From Comamonadaceae bacterium (GTDB taxonomy: Bacteria; Pseudomonadota; Gammaproteobacteria; Burkholderiales; Burkholderiaceae_C), in NCBI GenBank assembly GCA_947373185.1, contig CANBWP010000020.1, forward strand, positions 1-43,823: DNA of 43,823 bases, given 5' to 3'. Within the stretch, counting starts at the first letter, position 1; every line of letters starts with the position of its first letter. Both the position numbers and the translations under genes were made by a program. Under the pieces are notes generated by a model. It was not told where the DNA came from. It searched no databases and saw only the letters and a list, made by a program, of their open reading frames with translations. Shown piece by piece: positions 8,096-16,798 of the stretch.

Positions 8096-9172
8096 TCAAT
8101 GAGGGAACGGCCAGACACGCATTTTTTGTTTGCCGACACTCCACAATTTGGCCAAGCCGTGCGGCTCCACAATCAGGAACCACACAATCAATGCGCCAAA
8201 GATAATTTGCTCAGCATGGGTCAAAGCGGCGGTGCTCACTTCAACCCCAAAAAAGTTGCCCAGCACAGGCAATATCAAGTTGATGGCAATGGGCAGGACC
8301 ACAATGAAGCCCGCGCCAAAGAAGCTGCCCATGATGGAGCCCATGCCACCCAAGATCACCATGAACAGCAATTGGAAGGAGCGATCTACTGAAAACGCTG
8401 CGGGTTCCCATGAGCCCAAGTGAACGAAAGCCCACAAACCGCCTGCGACACCCACAATGAAAGAGCTCACCGCAAACGCGCTGAGCTTGGCGTACATGGG
8501 TCGAATGCCAATCACTGCCGCTGCCACGTCCATGTCGCGAATGGCCATCCACTCACGGCCAATGGCGCCGCGCACCAGGTTCTTGGCCAACACACCAAAC
8601 ACCACCAAGATGCTCAAGCAGAAAATGTATTTTTGCAAAGGCGTGACCACATCAAAACCAAACGCGTTCAGATTGGCCACCGAAGCGGTGCCAGACGCAG
8701 AGTCGTTGGTGAACCACTTGATGCGCAGGAAGGCCCAATCGCAGAAGAACTGCGCAGCCAAAGTGGCCACGGACAAATACAAGCCCTTGACGCGCAAACT
8801 GGGAATGCCGAAAAAGATGCCCACCAGCGTGGCAAAGAAACCACCCACCAGCAAAGCCGCCACCAAGGGAATGCCCTCTAAGCGAACCCAGCAGTTGAAT
8901 GCGGCATACGCACCGACCGCCATGAAAGCGCCAGAGCCCAAAGAAATTTGACCGCAATAGCCCACCAAGATGTTCACGCCCAAAGAGGCCAGTGACAGGA
9001 TCAGGAAGGGAATCAAAATGGCCCGCATCATGTACTCGTCTGCCAGAAATGGCACCGCCAAAAACGCGAATGCAATGATGAGCAAGACACCCCAGCGATC
9101 TTGCGCAATGGGGAAGATTTGCTGGTCAGCTTTGTAGCTGGTTTTGAATTGGCCGTTTTCTCTGTAAAACAT
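8096..9172 (-). CDS. livM: LIV-type ABC transporter permease LivM
   Basis: A 358-residue inner-membrane permease with about 9-10 hydrophobic segments. The LivM family motif is plain: GYCGQISLGSGAFMAVGAYA, then IPSLRVKGLYLSVATLAAQ, REWMAIRDMDVAAAVIGI (the coupling-helix region that contacts the ATPase) and GGMGSIMGSFFGAGFIV. It forms the membrane channel with LivH. It is fourth in the operon, 50 bases after livH. The start at 9172 has a weak GAAAGAAC ribosome site. The N-terminus carries about 20 polar residues before the first helix. Confidence 0.94.
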   Translation of the reverse strand: MFYRENGQFKTSYKADQQIFPIAQDRWGVLLIIAFAFLAVPFLADEYMMRAILIPFLILSLASLGVNILVGYCGQISLGSGAFMAVGAYAAFNCWVRLEGIPLVAALLVGGFFATLVGIFFGIPSLRVKGLYLSVATLAAQFFCDWAFLRIKWFTNDSASGTASVANLNAFGFDVVTPLQKYIFCLSILVVFGVLAKNLVRGAIGREWMAIRDMDVAAAVIGIRPMYAKLSAFAVSSFIVGVAGGLWAFVHLGSWEPAAFSVDRSFQLLFMVILGGMGSIMGSFFGAGFIVVLPIAINLILPVLGNFFGVEVSTAALTHAEQIIFGALIVWFLIVEPHGLAKLWSVGKQKMRVWPFPH

Positions 9173-9222
9173 AAGTTCTTTCTGCGATCGTGAATGTTCA
9201 GTGCTTTAAGCAAGGCTGCGCA

Positions 9223-10152
9223 TCACACGCGGTCGATGATTTTTTCACCAAACAAACCTTGAGGGCGAATCAGCAAGAAACCCAAGGCCAGCACATAGGC
9301 AAACCAAATTTCAATACCGCCGCCGACGTAAGGACCCAAGAAGACTTCGGACAATTTCTCGCCCACACCAATGATCAAGCCGCCAATGATGGCGCCAGGC
9401 ACAGAAGTCAAACCACCCAAAATCACAACGGGCAATGCGCGCAGGGCCACCGTGGACAAGGAAAACTGCACGCCCAATTTGGAGCCCCAAATGACGCCGG
9501 CCACCAAAGCCACAATGCCCGCGACAAACCACACAATGACCCATATGCGGTTCAAAGGAATGCCAATCGATTGCGCCGCTTGATGATCGTCGGCCACCGC
9601 ACGCAGCGCACGGCCGGTGCTGGTTTTCTGAAAAAACACACTCAATAGGCCGACCAACACCGCCGCAATGACTGCGGCCACCATGTCTTCTTGGTTGATC
9701 ATGATGCCGCCTTCAAAGGTTTTCTCAAAAGCCATCAAGGGCTCTTTGGGCATGCCGATGTCAATCTTGTAAATGTCACTGCCAAAAATTGATTGGCCGA
9801 CGCCGTCCAAAAAGTAAGTGATGCCCAAAGTGGCCATCAACAAGGTGGTGCCCTCTTGGTTGACCAAATGACGCAGCACCAAAAACTCAATCACCCAGGC
9901 CACCACAAACATGACAGCCGCAGCCAATGCAAACGCAATGAGATTGGCTGCCACAGGGTGGGTGATGCCGGCATACACAGGCACCCACTCGGCAAACCGG
10001 GCCATCGCCAAGGCGGCAAACAAGACCATGGCGCCTTGCGCAAAGTTGAACACGCCCGAGGCTTTGTAAATGAGCACGAAGCCCAAGGCCACCAAGGAAT
10101 AGAGCATGCCGGCCATCAGGCCGCCAATCAAGGTTTCAAGAAAAAATCCCAT
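9223..10152 (-). CDS. livH: LIV-type ABC transporter permease LivH
   Basis: A 309-residue membrane subunit. LivH signatures: GGLMAGMLYSLVALGFVLIY at the N-terminus, KASGVFNFAQGAMVLFAA, FFQKTSTGRALRAVADDHQA (the ATPase-contact loop) and LGGLTSVPGAIIGGLIIGV near the C-terminus. With LivM it makes the translocation channel. The start at 10152 is preceded by AAGGAC at a good distance. It lies 16 bases after livG. Confidence 0.94.
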   Translation of the reverse strand: MGFFLETLIGGLMAGMLYSLVALGFVLIYKASGVFNFAQGAMVLFAALAMARFAEWVPVYAGITHPVAANLIAFALAAAVMFVVAWVIEFLVLRHLVNQEGTTLLMATLGITYFLDGVGQSIFGSDIYKIDIGMPKEPLMAFEKTFEGGIMINQEDMVAAVIAAVLVGLLSVFFQKTSTGRALRAVADDHQAAQSIGIPLNRIWVIVWFVAGIVALVAGVIWGSKLGVQFSLSTVALRALPVVILGGLTSVPGAIIGGLIIGVGEKLSEVFLGPYVGGGIEIWFAYVLALGFLLIRPQGLFGEKIIDRV

Positions 10153-10168
10153 TTTGCAGTCCTTGTGC

Positions 10169-10951
10169 TTAGTGTGAAGTGCCCAAATAGGCGCTGATCA
10201 CTTCTTCGTTGTTGCGAACTTCTTCGGGGGTGCCGTCGCCAATTTTTTTACCGTAGTCCAGCACTACCACGCGGTCGGAGATGTCCATCACCACGCCCAT
10301 GTCGTGTTCAATCAAAACGATGGTGCAACCAAACTCGTCGTTCACATCCAAAATGAACCGGCACATGTCCTGTTTCTCTTCGACGTTCATACCGGCCATG
10401 GGTTCGTCGAGCAACAGCACTTGCGGCTCCATTGCCAAGGCACGGCCCAAGTCAACGCGCTTTTGTAAACCGTAAGGCAGTTGGCCCACAGGGGTTTTGC
10501 GGAAGGCCTGGATTTCCAAAAAGTCGATGATCTCTTCCACGCGCTCGCGGTGTTTGATTTCTTCGTTTTCTGCAGGGCCAATGCGCAGCGCTTGCATCAA
10601 GATGTTGCTCTTCATGCGCAAGTTGCGGCCCGTCATGATGTTGTCAATCACACTCATGCCTTTGAACAAAGCCAAGTTTTGGAAAGTTCGGGCCACACCC
10701 ATCTCAGCCACTTGACGGCTGTTCATGTGGGCAAAGGTTTGACCCCGGAAAGTGATACTGCCTTCTTGAGGCGTGTACACCCCATTGATACAGTTCAGCA
10801 TGGAGCTTTTGCCAGCTCCGTTGGGGCCGATGATGGCGCGAATTTCATGTTCTTTGACGTTGAAAGAAATATCTGTCAGCGCTTTCACGCCACCAAATCG
10901 GAGGCTGATGTTTTGAACGTCGAGGATGACGTCGCCAATGTGTTTTGTCAT
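10169..10951 (-). CDS. livG: LIV-type ABC transporter ATPase LivG
   Basis: A 260-residue nucleotide-binding subunit. Walker A is GPNGAGKSS. The region before the signature reads PVGQLPYGLQKRVDLGRALA (signature LPYGLQKR, a LivG-type variant of LSGGQ). Walker B is PQVLLLDEPMAGM and the H-loop is VLIEHDMGVVM. The C-terminus ends EEVISAYLGTSH, typical of LivG. Its ATG at 10951 overlaps the TGA of the upstream ligase gene (ATGA), which suggests translational coupling of the ligase with the transporter. Confidence 0.94.
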   Translation of the reverse strand: MTKHIGDVILDVQNISLRFGGVKALTDISFNVKEHEIRAIIGPNGAGKSSMLNCINGVYTPQEGSITFRGQTFAHMNSRQVAEMGVARTFQNLALFKGMSVIDNIMTGRNLRMKSNILMQALRIGPAENEEIKHRERVEEIIDFLEIQAFRKTPVGQLPYGLQKRVDLGRALAMEPQVLLLDEPMAGMNVEEKQDMCRFILDVNDEFGCTIVLIEHDMGVVMDISDRVVVLDYGKKIGDGTPEEVRNNEEVISAYLGTSH

Positions 10952-12894
10952 GCTGCAGCCTTCACAGGGGCAAATGTTTTGGCATCTGAGATTTTCAAAG
11001 TGGCGCTCACACTGCCTGTGCGACCGTCTTCAAACTTCACCACCGTCTCAATGAACTGCGATGTCAAACCGCCATACAAAGCATCAACCAAGGGTTGATA
11101 CTTCTCAGCGATGAAACCACGGCGAACTTTGTTGGTGCGGGTCAGTTCGCCATCGTCGGCATCCAGTTCTTTGTGCAACACCAAGAATCGGCTGACCTGG
11201 CTGCCAGCCAGCAAAGCGTCTTCGGCCAAATCCGCATTGACTTGTTCGACGCAGTCTTTGATCAGCTCATAAACTTCTGGTTTTTGGGCCAAGTCGGTGT
11301 AGCCGGCATAAGGCAAGTTGCGGCGCTCTGCCCAGTTGCCGACCGCATCGAAATCGATGTTGATCATGACGCACGCTTTTTCGCGTTGGTCGCCGTAGGC
11401 CACCACTTCTTTGATGTGCGGAAAGAACTTGAGTTTGTTCTCGACATACTTGGGTGCAAACATCGCACCGTCGTTGTTGCCGCCCTGAATGCGGCCTACA
11501 TCTTTCACACGGTCAATGATTTTCAAATGGCCATGGCTGTCCAGGAAGCCGGCGTCGCTGGTGTGGTACCAGCCGTCGGCGGTGAGCACTTCGGCGGTGG
11601 CTTCTGGGTTTTTGTAATAGCCCTTGAGCAAGCCAGGCGACTTGACCAAAATTTCGCCGTTGTCGGCCACTTTGATTTCCACGCCGCGACAAGGCACACC
11701 CACGGTGTCGGCGCGGGCCTGATTGTCGGGTTGCAAACACACGAACACCGCGGTTTCGGTGGAGCCATAAAGTTGTTTCAAGTTCACGCCGATAGAACGG
11801 AAGAAGGTGAACAAGTCGGGGCCAATGGCTTCACCGGCTGTGTACGCCACGCGCACACGGCTAAAGCCGATGTTGTTGCGCAAGGGGCCATACACAAACA
11901 AGTTGCCCAAGCCATACAGGATGCTGTTGAGCACGCCAATCGATTCGCCGTCCATGCGCCGAGGGCCGACCTTTTTGGCCAAGCGCATAAAGTACTTGTA
12001 CATGCTGCGCTTGAAGGTGCTGGCGTCTTCCATGCGAATGCTCACGCTGGTGAGCATGCCTTCGAACACCCGGGGCGGTGCAAAGTAATAAGTGGGCCCG
12101 ATTTCTTTCAAATCGATGGTCACTGTGGCCGCCGATTCTGGGCAGTTCACCACATAGCCCGCCACCAACCATTGGGCGTAACTGAAAATGTTTTGGCCAA
12201 TCCATGCGGGCGGCAAATACGCCAAGACATCTTCGGCAGAAGTGAGGTGGTCGAACTCGGCGCCAGCTTGCGCGCGATCGATCAAGGTGCTGTGGGTGTG
12301 CACCACGCCTTTGGGATTGCCCGTGGTGCCGGATGTGAAGAACATGGCGGCCACATCCTCCTGGGTGCCCATCTCCACTTGCGCTTGGAAAAAGTCGGGG
12401 TGTTGCTTCGCAAACACTTGGCCAGCGGCCAACAATTCATCAACCGACCCCAAACCTGGCTCGTCGTATTTGCGCAAACCTCGCGGGTCGTCGAAAAAAA
12501 TGTGCGCCAGGGCGGAATAGGCCTCGCGCACTTCCAACATTTTGTCGACCTGCTCTTGGTCTTCCACCACACACATCCGAACTTCGGCGTTGGTCATGGG
12601 GAAGACGCATTCAGCAGCCACGGCATCTTGGTACAGCGGCACTGGAATGGCGCCCAAAGATTGCGCGGCCAGCAAGGTGGCATACAAGCGAGGCCGGTTG
12701 GAGCCCACCACAATCATGTGCTCACCCCGTTTGAGACCCGCTTGGTGCAGACCGCACGCCATGTGCGTCACCATCAGGGCCATCTCTTGCCAAGTGATGG
12801 TTTGCCAAATGCCATATTCCTTTTCACGCATGGCGGCAGCGCTGGGGCGCTGTGCGGCGTGCTGGAGGAGCAATCGAGGAAAGGTCGTCTGCAT
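10948..12894 (-). CDS. Long-chain-type acyl-CoA synthetase (AMP-forming)
   Basis: A 648-residue adenylate-forming enzyme of the long-chain fatty-acid CoA ligase group (FadD15/COG1022-like). Motifs: phosphate loop FTSGTTGNPKGVVHTH, LYGSTETA, DGWYHTSDAG, and IDRVKDVGRIQGG before the small C-terminal domain. It activates an acid to its CoA ester with release of AMP and diphosphate. It is the first gene of the operon; the start ATG at 12894 has AAGGAC upstream, and its stop overlaps the livG start by 4 bases. Unlike the PaaK-like ligase at the other end of the operon, its nucleotide loop is canonical. The substrate is probably the transported acid, but a fatty acid cannot be excluded. Confidence 0.9.
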   Translation of the reverse strand: MQTTFPRLLLQHAAQRPSAAAMREKEYGIWQTITWQEMALMVTHMACGLHQAGLKRGEHMIVVGSNRPRLYATLLAAQSLGAIPVPLYQDAVAAECVFPMTNAEVRMCVVEDQEQVDKMLEVREAYSALAHIFFDDPRGLRKYDEPGLGSVDELLAAGQVFAKQHPDFFQAQVEMGTQEDVAAMFFTSGTTGNPKGVVHTHSTLIDRAQAGAEFDHLTSAEDVLAYLPPAWIGQNIFSYAQWLVAGYVVNCPESAATVTIDLKEIGPTYYFAPPRVFEGMLTSVSIRMEDASTFKRSMYKYFMRLAKKVGPRRMDGESIGVLNSILYGLGNLFVYGPLRNNIGFSRVRVAYTAGEAIGPDLFTFFRSIGVNLKQLYGSTETAVFVCLQPDNQARADTVGVPCRGVEIKVADNGEILVKSPGLLKGYYKNPEATAEVLTADGWYHTSDAGFLDSHGHLKIIDRVKDVGRIQGGNNDGAMFAPKYVENKLKFFPHIKEVVAYGDQREKACVMINIDFDAVGNWAERRNLPYAGYTDLAQKPEVYELIKDCVEQVNADLAEDALLAGSQVSRFLVLHKELDADDGELTRTNKVRRGFIAEKYQPLVDALYGGLTSQFIETVVKFEDGRTGSVSATLKISDAKTFAPVKAAA

Positions 12895-12960
12895 ACGGGT
12901 CCTTGTGGGGTCGCCGTCTCATCCAAAAAAGAGAGACTTGTTGATTTCTTGAACGCGATG

Positions 12961-13040
12961 CTAGACTCTAGTTTGACGCCAAGTTGTCGTTTCGACGACA
13001 ATCTAAGGCATGCCCCACTAGGATTTTCCCTAGGATTTTC
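12961..13040. promoter_or_regulatory. Divergent control region with promoter, palindromes and tandem repeat
   Basis: The 167-base gap between the ligase operon and the Crp/Fnr gene holds four elements. CTAGA-C-TCTAG is an 11-base palindrome at 12961-12971. A plus-strand promoter-like pair TTGACG (12973-12978) and GACAAT (12997-13002) has an 18-base spacer. A perfect 7-base inverted repeat TTGTCGT-TTCG-ACGACAA at 12984-13001 covers that spacer and the -10. Two tandem copies of CTAGGATTTTC lie at 13018-13040 with a 12-base period, in the expected 5' leader. The palindrome is a likely operator, possibly for the adjacent regulator, although it is not the standard TTGAT-N4-ATCAA Fnr/Crp site. I could not pick a convincing promoter for the minus-strand operon. 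Confidence 0.55.
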
Positions 13041-13061
13041 AACGTCTTACAGCAACTTGAC

Positions 13062-13805
13062 ATGAAATCTGACCTGTATCAAAGAAGACGCCCGCCGACC
13101 GAGGAGGAATTGAGCAATATTCCCTGGCTTTCTTTGCTGCTGACCAAAGAGCGCGATCGCGCCATCAATGCGCTCAGGGTGGGCGATGCAGAAAAAGGCG
13201 ATTTTGTGTGCCGAGTCGGTCGACCTGTCACATTCTGGTTTGGTACCGTGTCAGGCCTGCTCAAGATGAGCAGCGACAACGAGGATGGCCAAACCATGAC
13301 CTTCACCGGCGTGCCACCCGGCGGTTGGTTTGGCGAAGGCACGGCCTTAAAGCGCGAGGTCTACCGTTACAACATCCAAGCTTTGCGGGCCAGTGTGGTG
13401 GCGGGTTTGCCACTCGACACCTTCCATTGGTTGATCGACAACTCCTTGGGCTTTAACCGCTACGTCATGAACCAGCTGAACGAACGCCTGGGCCAGTTCA
13501 TTGCCGCAAGGGAATTTGACCGCCTGAACAACCCGGACTTGCGTGTGGCTCGCAATTTGGCCGCCCTCTTCAACCCCATCTTATTTTCTGGCGTGGGCGA
13601 CCTGCTCCGCATCACCCAACAAGAACTGGCGTATTTGGTAGGTTTGTCGCGCCAGCGCGTGAACGAGGCCTTGATTCACCTGCAGGAAGAAGGCCTGATT
13701 CGCGTGGAATATGGTGGCCTGCGCATTTTGGACTTACACGGCCTCAGAACCCGCATGATTGACCGAAGAAACAGGGACAATGAGCCCAAAGAAATTGTTT
13801 TATGA
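13062..13805 (+). CDS. Crp/Fnr family transcriptional regulator
   Basis: A 247-residue regulator with an N-terminal cyclic-nucleotide-binding-like beta-roll (from VCRVGRPVTFWFG through GGWFGEGTALKRE), a long dimer helix, and a C-terminal winged helix LRITQQELAYLVGLSRQRVN with the recognition helix SRQRVNEALIHL. No Fnr-type cysteine cluster is seen at the N-terminus, so it is not an oxygen-sensing Fnr. Start ATG 13062 begins MKSDLYQRRRPPTEEE; a longer frame to 12984 would start inside the palindromic operator. It is divergent from the ligase/LIV operon, which makes it the obvious candidate regulator. It overlaps the next gene by 4 bases. Confidence 0.88.
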   Translation: MKSDLYQRRRPPTEEELSNIPWLSLLLTKERDRAINALRVGDAEKGDFVCRVGRPVTFWFGTVSGLLKMSSDNEDGQTMTFTGVPPGGWFGEGTALKREVYRYNIQALRASVVAGLPLDTFHWLIDNSLGFNRYVMNQLNERLGQFIAAREFDRLNNPDLRVARNLAALFNPILFSGVGDLLRITQQELAYLVGLSRQRVNEALIHLQEEGLIRVEYGGLRILDLHGLRTRMIDRRNRDNEPKEIVL

Positions 13806-14656
13806 ACCAGCCTCCCGCCAAACCCACTTTTGTCCGCGCACCCCGCCCCGCCAACGCGGTGTCCTCTGCGCACCCCAGCGCCACAGGCGCCACCACCGTG
13901 CGTTTGAACAAACGCATGGCGGAGTTGGGCCTGTGCTCACGCCGTGAAGCCGATGGCTGGATTGAGCAAGGCTGGGTTTTGGTCAACGGCAAAGTGGCCG
14001 AGATGGGCATGCAAGTGGGCTCGCTCGATCGCATCACAGTCGAGCGTGCCGCCCAAGCCCAACAAGAACAACAAGTGACGGTGCTGTTGCACAAGCCCAT
14101 GGGCTATGTCAGCGGACAAGCAGAAGACGGCCATGAACCCGCCATGGTTTTGTTTCAGGCTCGCAACCAATGGTCGGGTGACACCACACGCATTCGGTTC
14201 AGCCCTGCGCAGTTCAAGGGCCTGGCACCCGCCGGTCGCCTGGACATTGATTCGGTGGGTTTGCTCGTCATGACGCAAGACGGCCGGGTGGCACGTCAAC
14301 TGATTGGCGAAGACTCGGACATGGAAAAAGAGTATTTGGTGCGCGTGACCTGCGCCGGCCCCCAAGGCGACATCGCGGTGAACGTGCAGGCGCACTTTCC
14401 AGCGGCTCAAATGCAACGCCTGCGGCACGGCCTCAGTTTGGATGGCAAGCCCTTGAAACCTGCCCAAGTGGAGTGGCAAAACCCCGAGCAACTTCGCTTT
14501 GTGCTGAAAGAAGGCAAAAAGCGCCAAATCCGCCGCATGTGCGAGCAAGTGGGCTTGAAAGTGGTGGGGCTCAAACGCATCCGCATGGGCAACATTCACT
14601 TGGGCGCTTTGCCCGTCGGCCAGTGGCGTTACTTGGGCCCCAAAGAGTCCTTTTAA
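13802..14656 (+). CDS. rluF: RluF-like 23S rRNA pseudouridine synthase
   Basis: A 284-residue RsuA/RluB/RluE/RluF family pseudouridine synthase. It has an N-terminal S4 RNA-binding domain (RLNKRMAELGLCSRREADGW, about residues 38-85), the LLHKPMGYVSGQAEDG start of the catalytic domain, the catalytic aspartate in GRLDIDSVGLLVMTQDG, EKEYLVRV, and the terminal basic GKKRQIRRMCEQVG motif. The S4 pattern and the KPMGYVS-type motif are closest to E. coli RluF, which modifies U2604 of 23S rRNA; RluB or RsuA activity cannot be ruled out. The ATGA overlap with the regulator gene points to translational coupling. Confidence 0.85.
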   Translation: MNQPPAKPTFVRAPRPANAVSSAHPSATGATTVRLNKRMAELGLCSRREADGWIEQGWVLVNGKVAEMGMQVGSLDRITVERAAQAQQEQQVTVLLHKPMGYVSGQAEDGHEPAMVLFQARNQWSGDTTRIRFSPAQFKGLAPAGRLDIDSVGLLVMTQDGRVARQLIGEDSDMEKEYLVRVTCAGPQGDIAVNVQAHFPAAQMQRLRHGLSLDGKPLKPAQVEWQNPEQLRFVLKEGKKRQIRRMCEQVGLKVVGLKRIRMGNIHLGALPVGQWRYLGPKESF

Positions 14657-14662
14657 ATCACT

Positions 14663-14690
14663 CTTGAAATTTTCTAAGTCATCCCCAACT
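14663..14690 (+). promoter_or_regulatory. Sigma-32 (RpoH) heat-shock promoter of htpG
   Basis: CTTGAAA at 14663-14669 and CCCCAACT at 14683-14690 are separated by 13 bases. This closely fits the RpoH consensus CTTGAAA, 11-16 bases, CCCCATNT. It lies 77 bases upstream of the htpG start, and htpG is a classical member of the RpoH regulon. The CCCC box also pairs with GGGGG at 14693-14697, so the same place could form a weak hairpin, but there is no T run. Confidence 0.8.
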
Positions 14691-14767
14691 CTGGGGGTGC
14701 GGCTCTTTGAGCCCTTGCCGTTTGTGCGGCACAACGCTTTGTAACCTTGATTCACTGATCTCAAAAG

Positions 14768-16735
14768 ATGACCAAAAAGACCCATGCCTTTCAAGCCGAA
14801 GTGGCCCAACTGCTTCATTTGGTAACGCACTCGCTGTACTCCAACCCCGAGATTTTTGTCCGCGAGTTGGTCTCCAACGCGTCCGACGCTTGCGACAAAT
14901 TGCGCTTCGAAGCGCTCAACAACGACGCACTGTACGAGAACCAACCCAATTTGGAAGTACGTTTGTCGTTTGACACTGAAGCCAAGACGCTGACCATTGC
15001 TGACAACGGCATTGGCATGACGGCGCAAGAAGCCATCGACAACTTGGGCACCATTGCCAAGAGTGGCACCAAAGATTTCATGAGCAAACTGTCGGGCGAT
15101 CAAAAGTCAGATGCGCAACTCATTGGACAGTTTGGTGTGGGCTTCTATTCGGGTTTCATTGTGGCCGACAAGATCACCGTCGAAACACGCCGTGCAGGCG
15201 CACCCGCCTCCGAAGGCGTGCGCTGGATCAGCGGCGGGACGGGCGACTTTGAAGTGGAAGCCATTGAGCGTGCAACACGCGGCACCAGCATCATCTTGCA
15301 CCTGCGCGAAGACGCCTTGCAATACGCCAACACTTGGAAGCTGAAAGAAATCGTTGGCAAATACTCGGACCACATCAGCTTGCCCATCTTGATGGAAAAA
15401 GAAGAGTGGCAAGACGGCGAACTCATTGGCAAGGACGAGAGTGAAGGCCGCCAACCTGGCGGCATGGTCAAGACTGGCGAATGGGAAGCCATCAACAAAG
15501 CCACCGCTTTGTGGACCCGTCCTAAGAAAGACGTGACAGAAGATCAGTACAAAGAGTTCTACAAACAAATTAGCAAAGACTTTGCCGAGCCCCTCACCTG
15601 GACGCACAACCGCGTGGAGGGCAGCACGGAGTACACACAGCTGTTGTACATCCCGTCACAAGCGCCCCAAGACCTGTGGAACCGCGACAAAAAAGCCGGC
15701 ATCAAGTTGTATGTCAAGCGCGTGTTCATCATGGACGATGCTGAAGCCTTGATGCCCAGCTACTTGCGCTTTGTCAAAGGCGTGGTCGACTCTGCCGATT
15801 TGCCTTTGAACGTCAGCCGCGAGTTGCTGCAAGAAAGCCGTGACGTCAAAGCCATTCGCGAAGGTTGCACCAAGCGCGTGTTGTCCATGCTCGAAGACTT
15901 GGCCAAACACAACGAAGCACCTGCTGCATCAGCAGATGGCGTGACCGACGTGGTAAGCGAAGAAGACAAAGCCAAGCAAGGCCAGTACACCCGCTTCTAC
16001 AAAGAGTTTGGTGCAGTGCTGAAAGAAGGTTTGGGCGAAGACTTTGGCAACCGCGAGCGCTTGGCCAAACTGTTGCGCTTTGCGTCCACCTCATCCGACG
16101 AAGTGAGCGTGTCATTGGCGGACTACAAAGCGCGCATGAAAGAAGGCCAAGAAGCCATCTACTACATCACCGCTGACACACTGGCTGCTGCAAAGCACAG
16201 CCCGCAATTGGAAGTGTTCAAGAAGAAGGGCATTGAGGTTTTGCTCATGACCGACCGTGTCGACGAATGGGCCTTGAACTTCATGCACGACTTTGATGGC
16301 ACACCCATGCAAAGCGTGGCCAAGGGCGCCTTTGACTTGGGCAGCTTGCAAGACGAAGAAGAAAAGAAAGCGGCTGAAGAAGCGGCCGAAACCTTCAAGC
16401 CTTTGCTGGCCAAATTGAAAGAAGCTTTGAAAGACAAAGCCGAAGACGTGCGCGTCACCAGCCGCTTGGTGGACTCACCGGCTTGCCTGGTGGTGACCGA
16501 CAACGGCATGAGCATGCAGTTGGCGCGAATGCTCAAGCAAGCGGGCCAAGAGGCGCCTGAATCCAAGCCCGTGTTGGAGGTGAATCCTGAGCATGCCTTG
16601 GTGAAGAAACTTGAGGGCTCTGTGCACTTTCACGACCTGGCCAACATTTTGTTTGACCAAGCTTTGTTGGCTGAAGGCGGCATGCCGGCAGATCCAGCGG
16701 CTTATGTGCGCCGCGTGAATGCGTTGTTGGTTTAA
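14768..16735 (+). CDS. htpG: Chaperone HtpG (Hsp90)
   Basis: A 655-residue cytosolic Hsp90-family ATP-dependent chaperone. It starts with the family pattern [17 protein letters not shown], then the GHKL ATPase site: [33 protein letters not shown], and [11 protein letters not shown]. The middle domain has [19 protein letters not shown], and the C-terminal dimerisation domain follows. It is slightly longer than E. coli HtpG (624). It has its own heat-shock promoter upstream and a strong terminator downstream, so it appears to be a single-gene transcript. Confidence 0.97.
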   Translation: MTKKTHAFQAEVAQLLHLVTHSLYSNPEIFVRELVSNASDACDKLRFEALNNDALYENQPNLEVRLSFDTEAKTLTIADNGIGMTAQEAIDNLGTIAKSGTKDFMSKLSGDQKSDAQLIGQFGVGFYSGFIVADKITVETRRAGAPASEGVRWISGGTGDFEVEAIERATRGTSIILHLREDALQYANTWKLKEIVGKYSDHISLPILMEKEEWQDGELIGKDESEGRQPGGMVKTGEWEAINKATALWTRPKKDVTEDQYKEFYKQISKDFAEPLTWTHNRVEGSTEYTQLLYIPSQAPQDLWNRDKKAGIKLYVKRVFIMDDAEALMPSYLRFVKGVVDSADLPLNVSRELLQESRDVKAIREGCTKRVLSMLEDLAKHNEAPAASADGVTDVVSEEDKAKQGQYTRFYKEFGAVLKEGLGEDFGNRERLAKLLRFASTSSDEVSVSLADYKARMKEGQEAIYYITADTLAAAKHSPQLEVFKKKGIEVLLMTDRVDEWALNFMHDFDGTPMQSVAKGAFDLGSLQDEEEKKAAEEAAETFKPLLAKLKEALKDKAEDVRVTSRLVDSPACLVVTDNGMSMQLARMLKQAGQEAPESKPVLEVNPEHALVKKLEGSVHFHDLANILFDQALLAEGGMPADPAAYVRRVNALLV

Positions 16736-16762
16736 TTCAATTTAAACTTTTTGCATTTCAAT

Positions 16763-16790
16763 GAACAAGCCGCCTTCGGGCGGCTTGTTC
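16763..16790. terminator. Bidirectional terminator between htpG and srkA
   Basis: A perfect 12-base inverted repeat (16763-16774 and 16779-16790, GAACAAGCCGCC) closes a TTCG tetraloop. It lies 28 bases after the htpG stop and 9 bases after the srkA stop, so it serves both convergent transcripts. T-rich tracts flank it (TTTTTGC before, TTCGTTGTT after). Confidence 0.9.
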
Positions 16791-16798
16791 GTTGTTGC

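Noticed and set aside
12984..13001. Palindrome before the regulator as an intrinsic terminator
   Set aside because: No T run follows on either strand, and it coincides with a promoter-like pair, so an operator is the better reading.
12984..13061. Extended N-terminus for the Crp/Fnr regulator
   Set aside because: The extra 26 residues would be encoded by the palindrome, promoter -10 and tandem repeat, have no family match and no ribosome site; ATG 13062 fits better.
11095..13065. A 656-codon open frame on the plus strand opposite the acyl-CoA synthetase
   Set aside because: It is the antisense of a gene with clear family motifs, is rich in His/Gln/Gly without any recognisable domain, and has no ribosome site. 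Long antisense frames are common in this GC-rich codon usage.
14683..14697. CCCC-AACTCT-GGGGG as a terminator after rluF
   Set aside because: The stem is only 4-5 pairs with no T run, and the CCCC box is better explained as the -10 of the heat-shock promoter.
13937..15103. A 388-codon minus-strand frame across the rluF-htpG junction
   Set aside because: It runs opposite two certain genes and through the sigma-32 promoter; its composition looks like a shadow frame.
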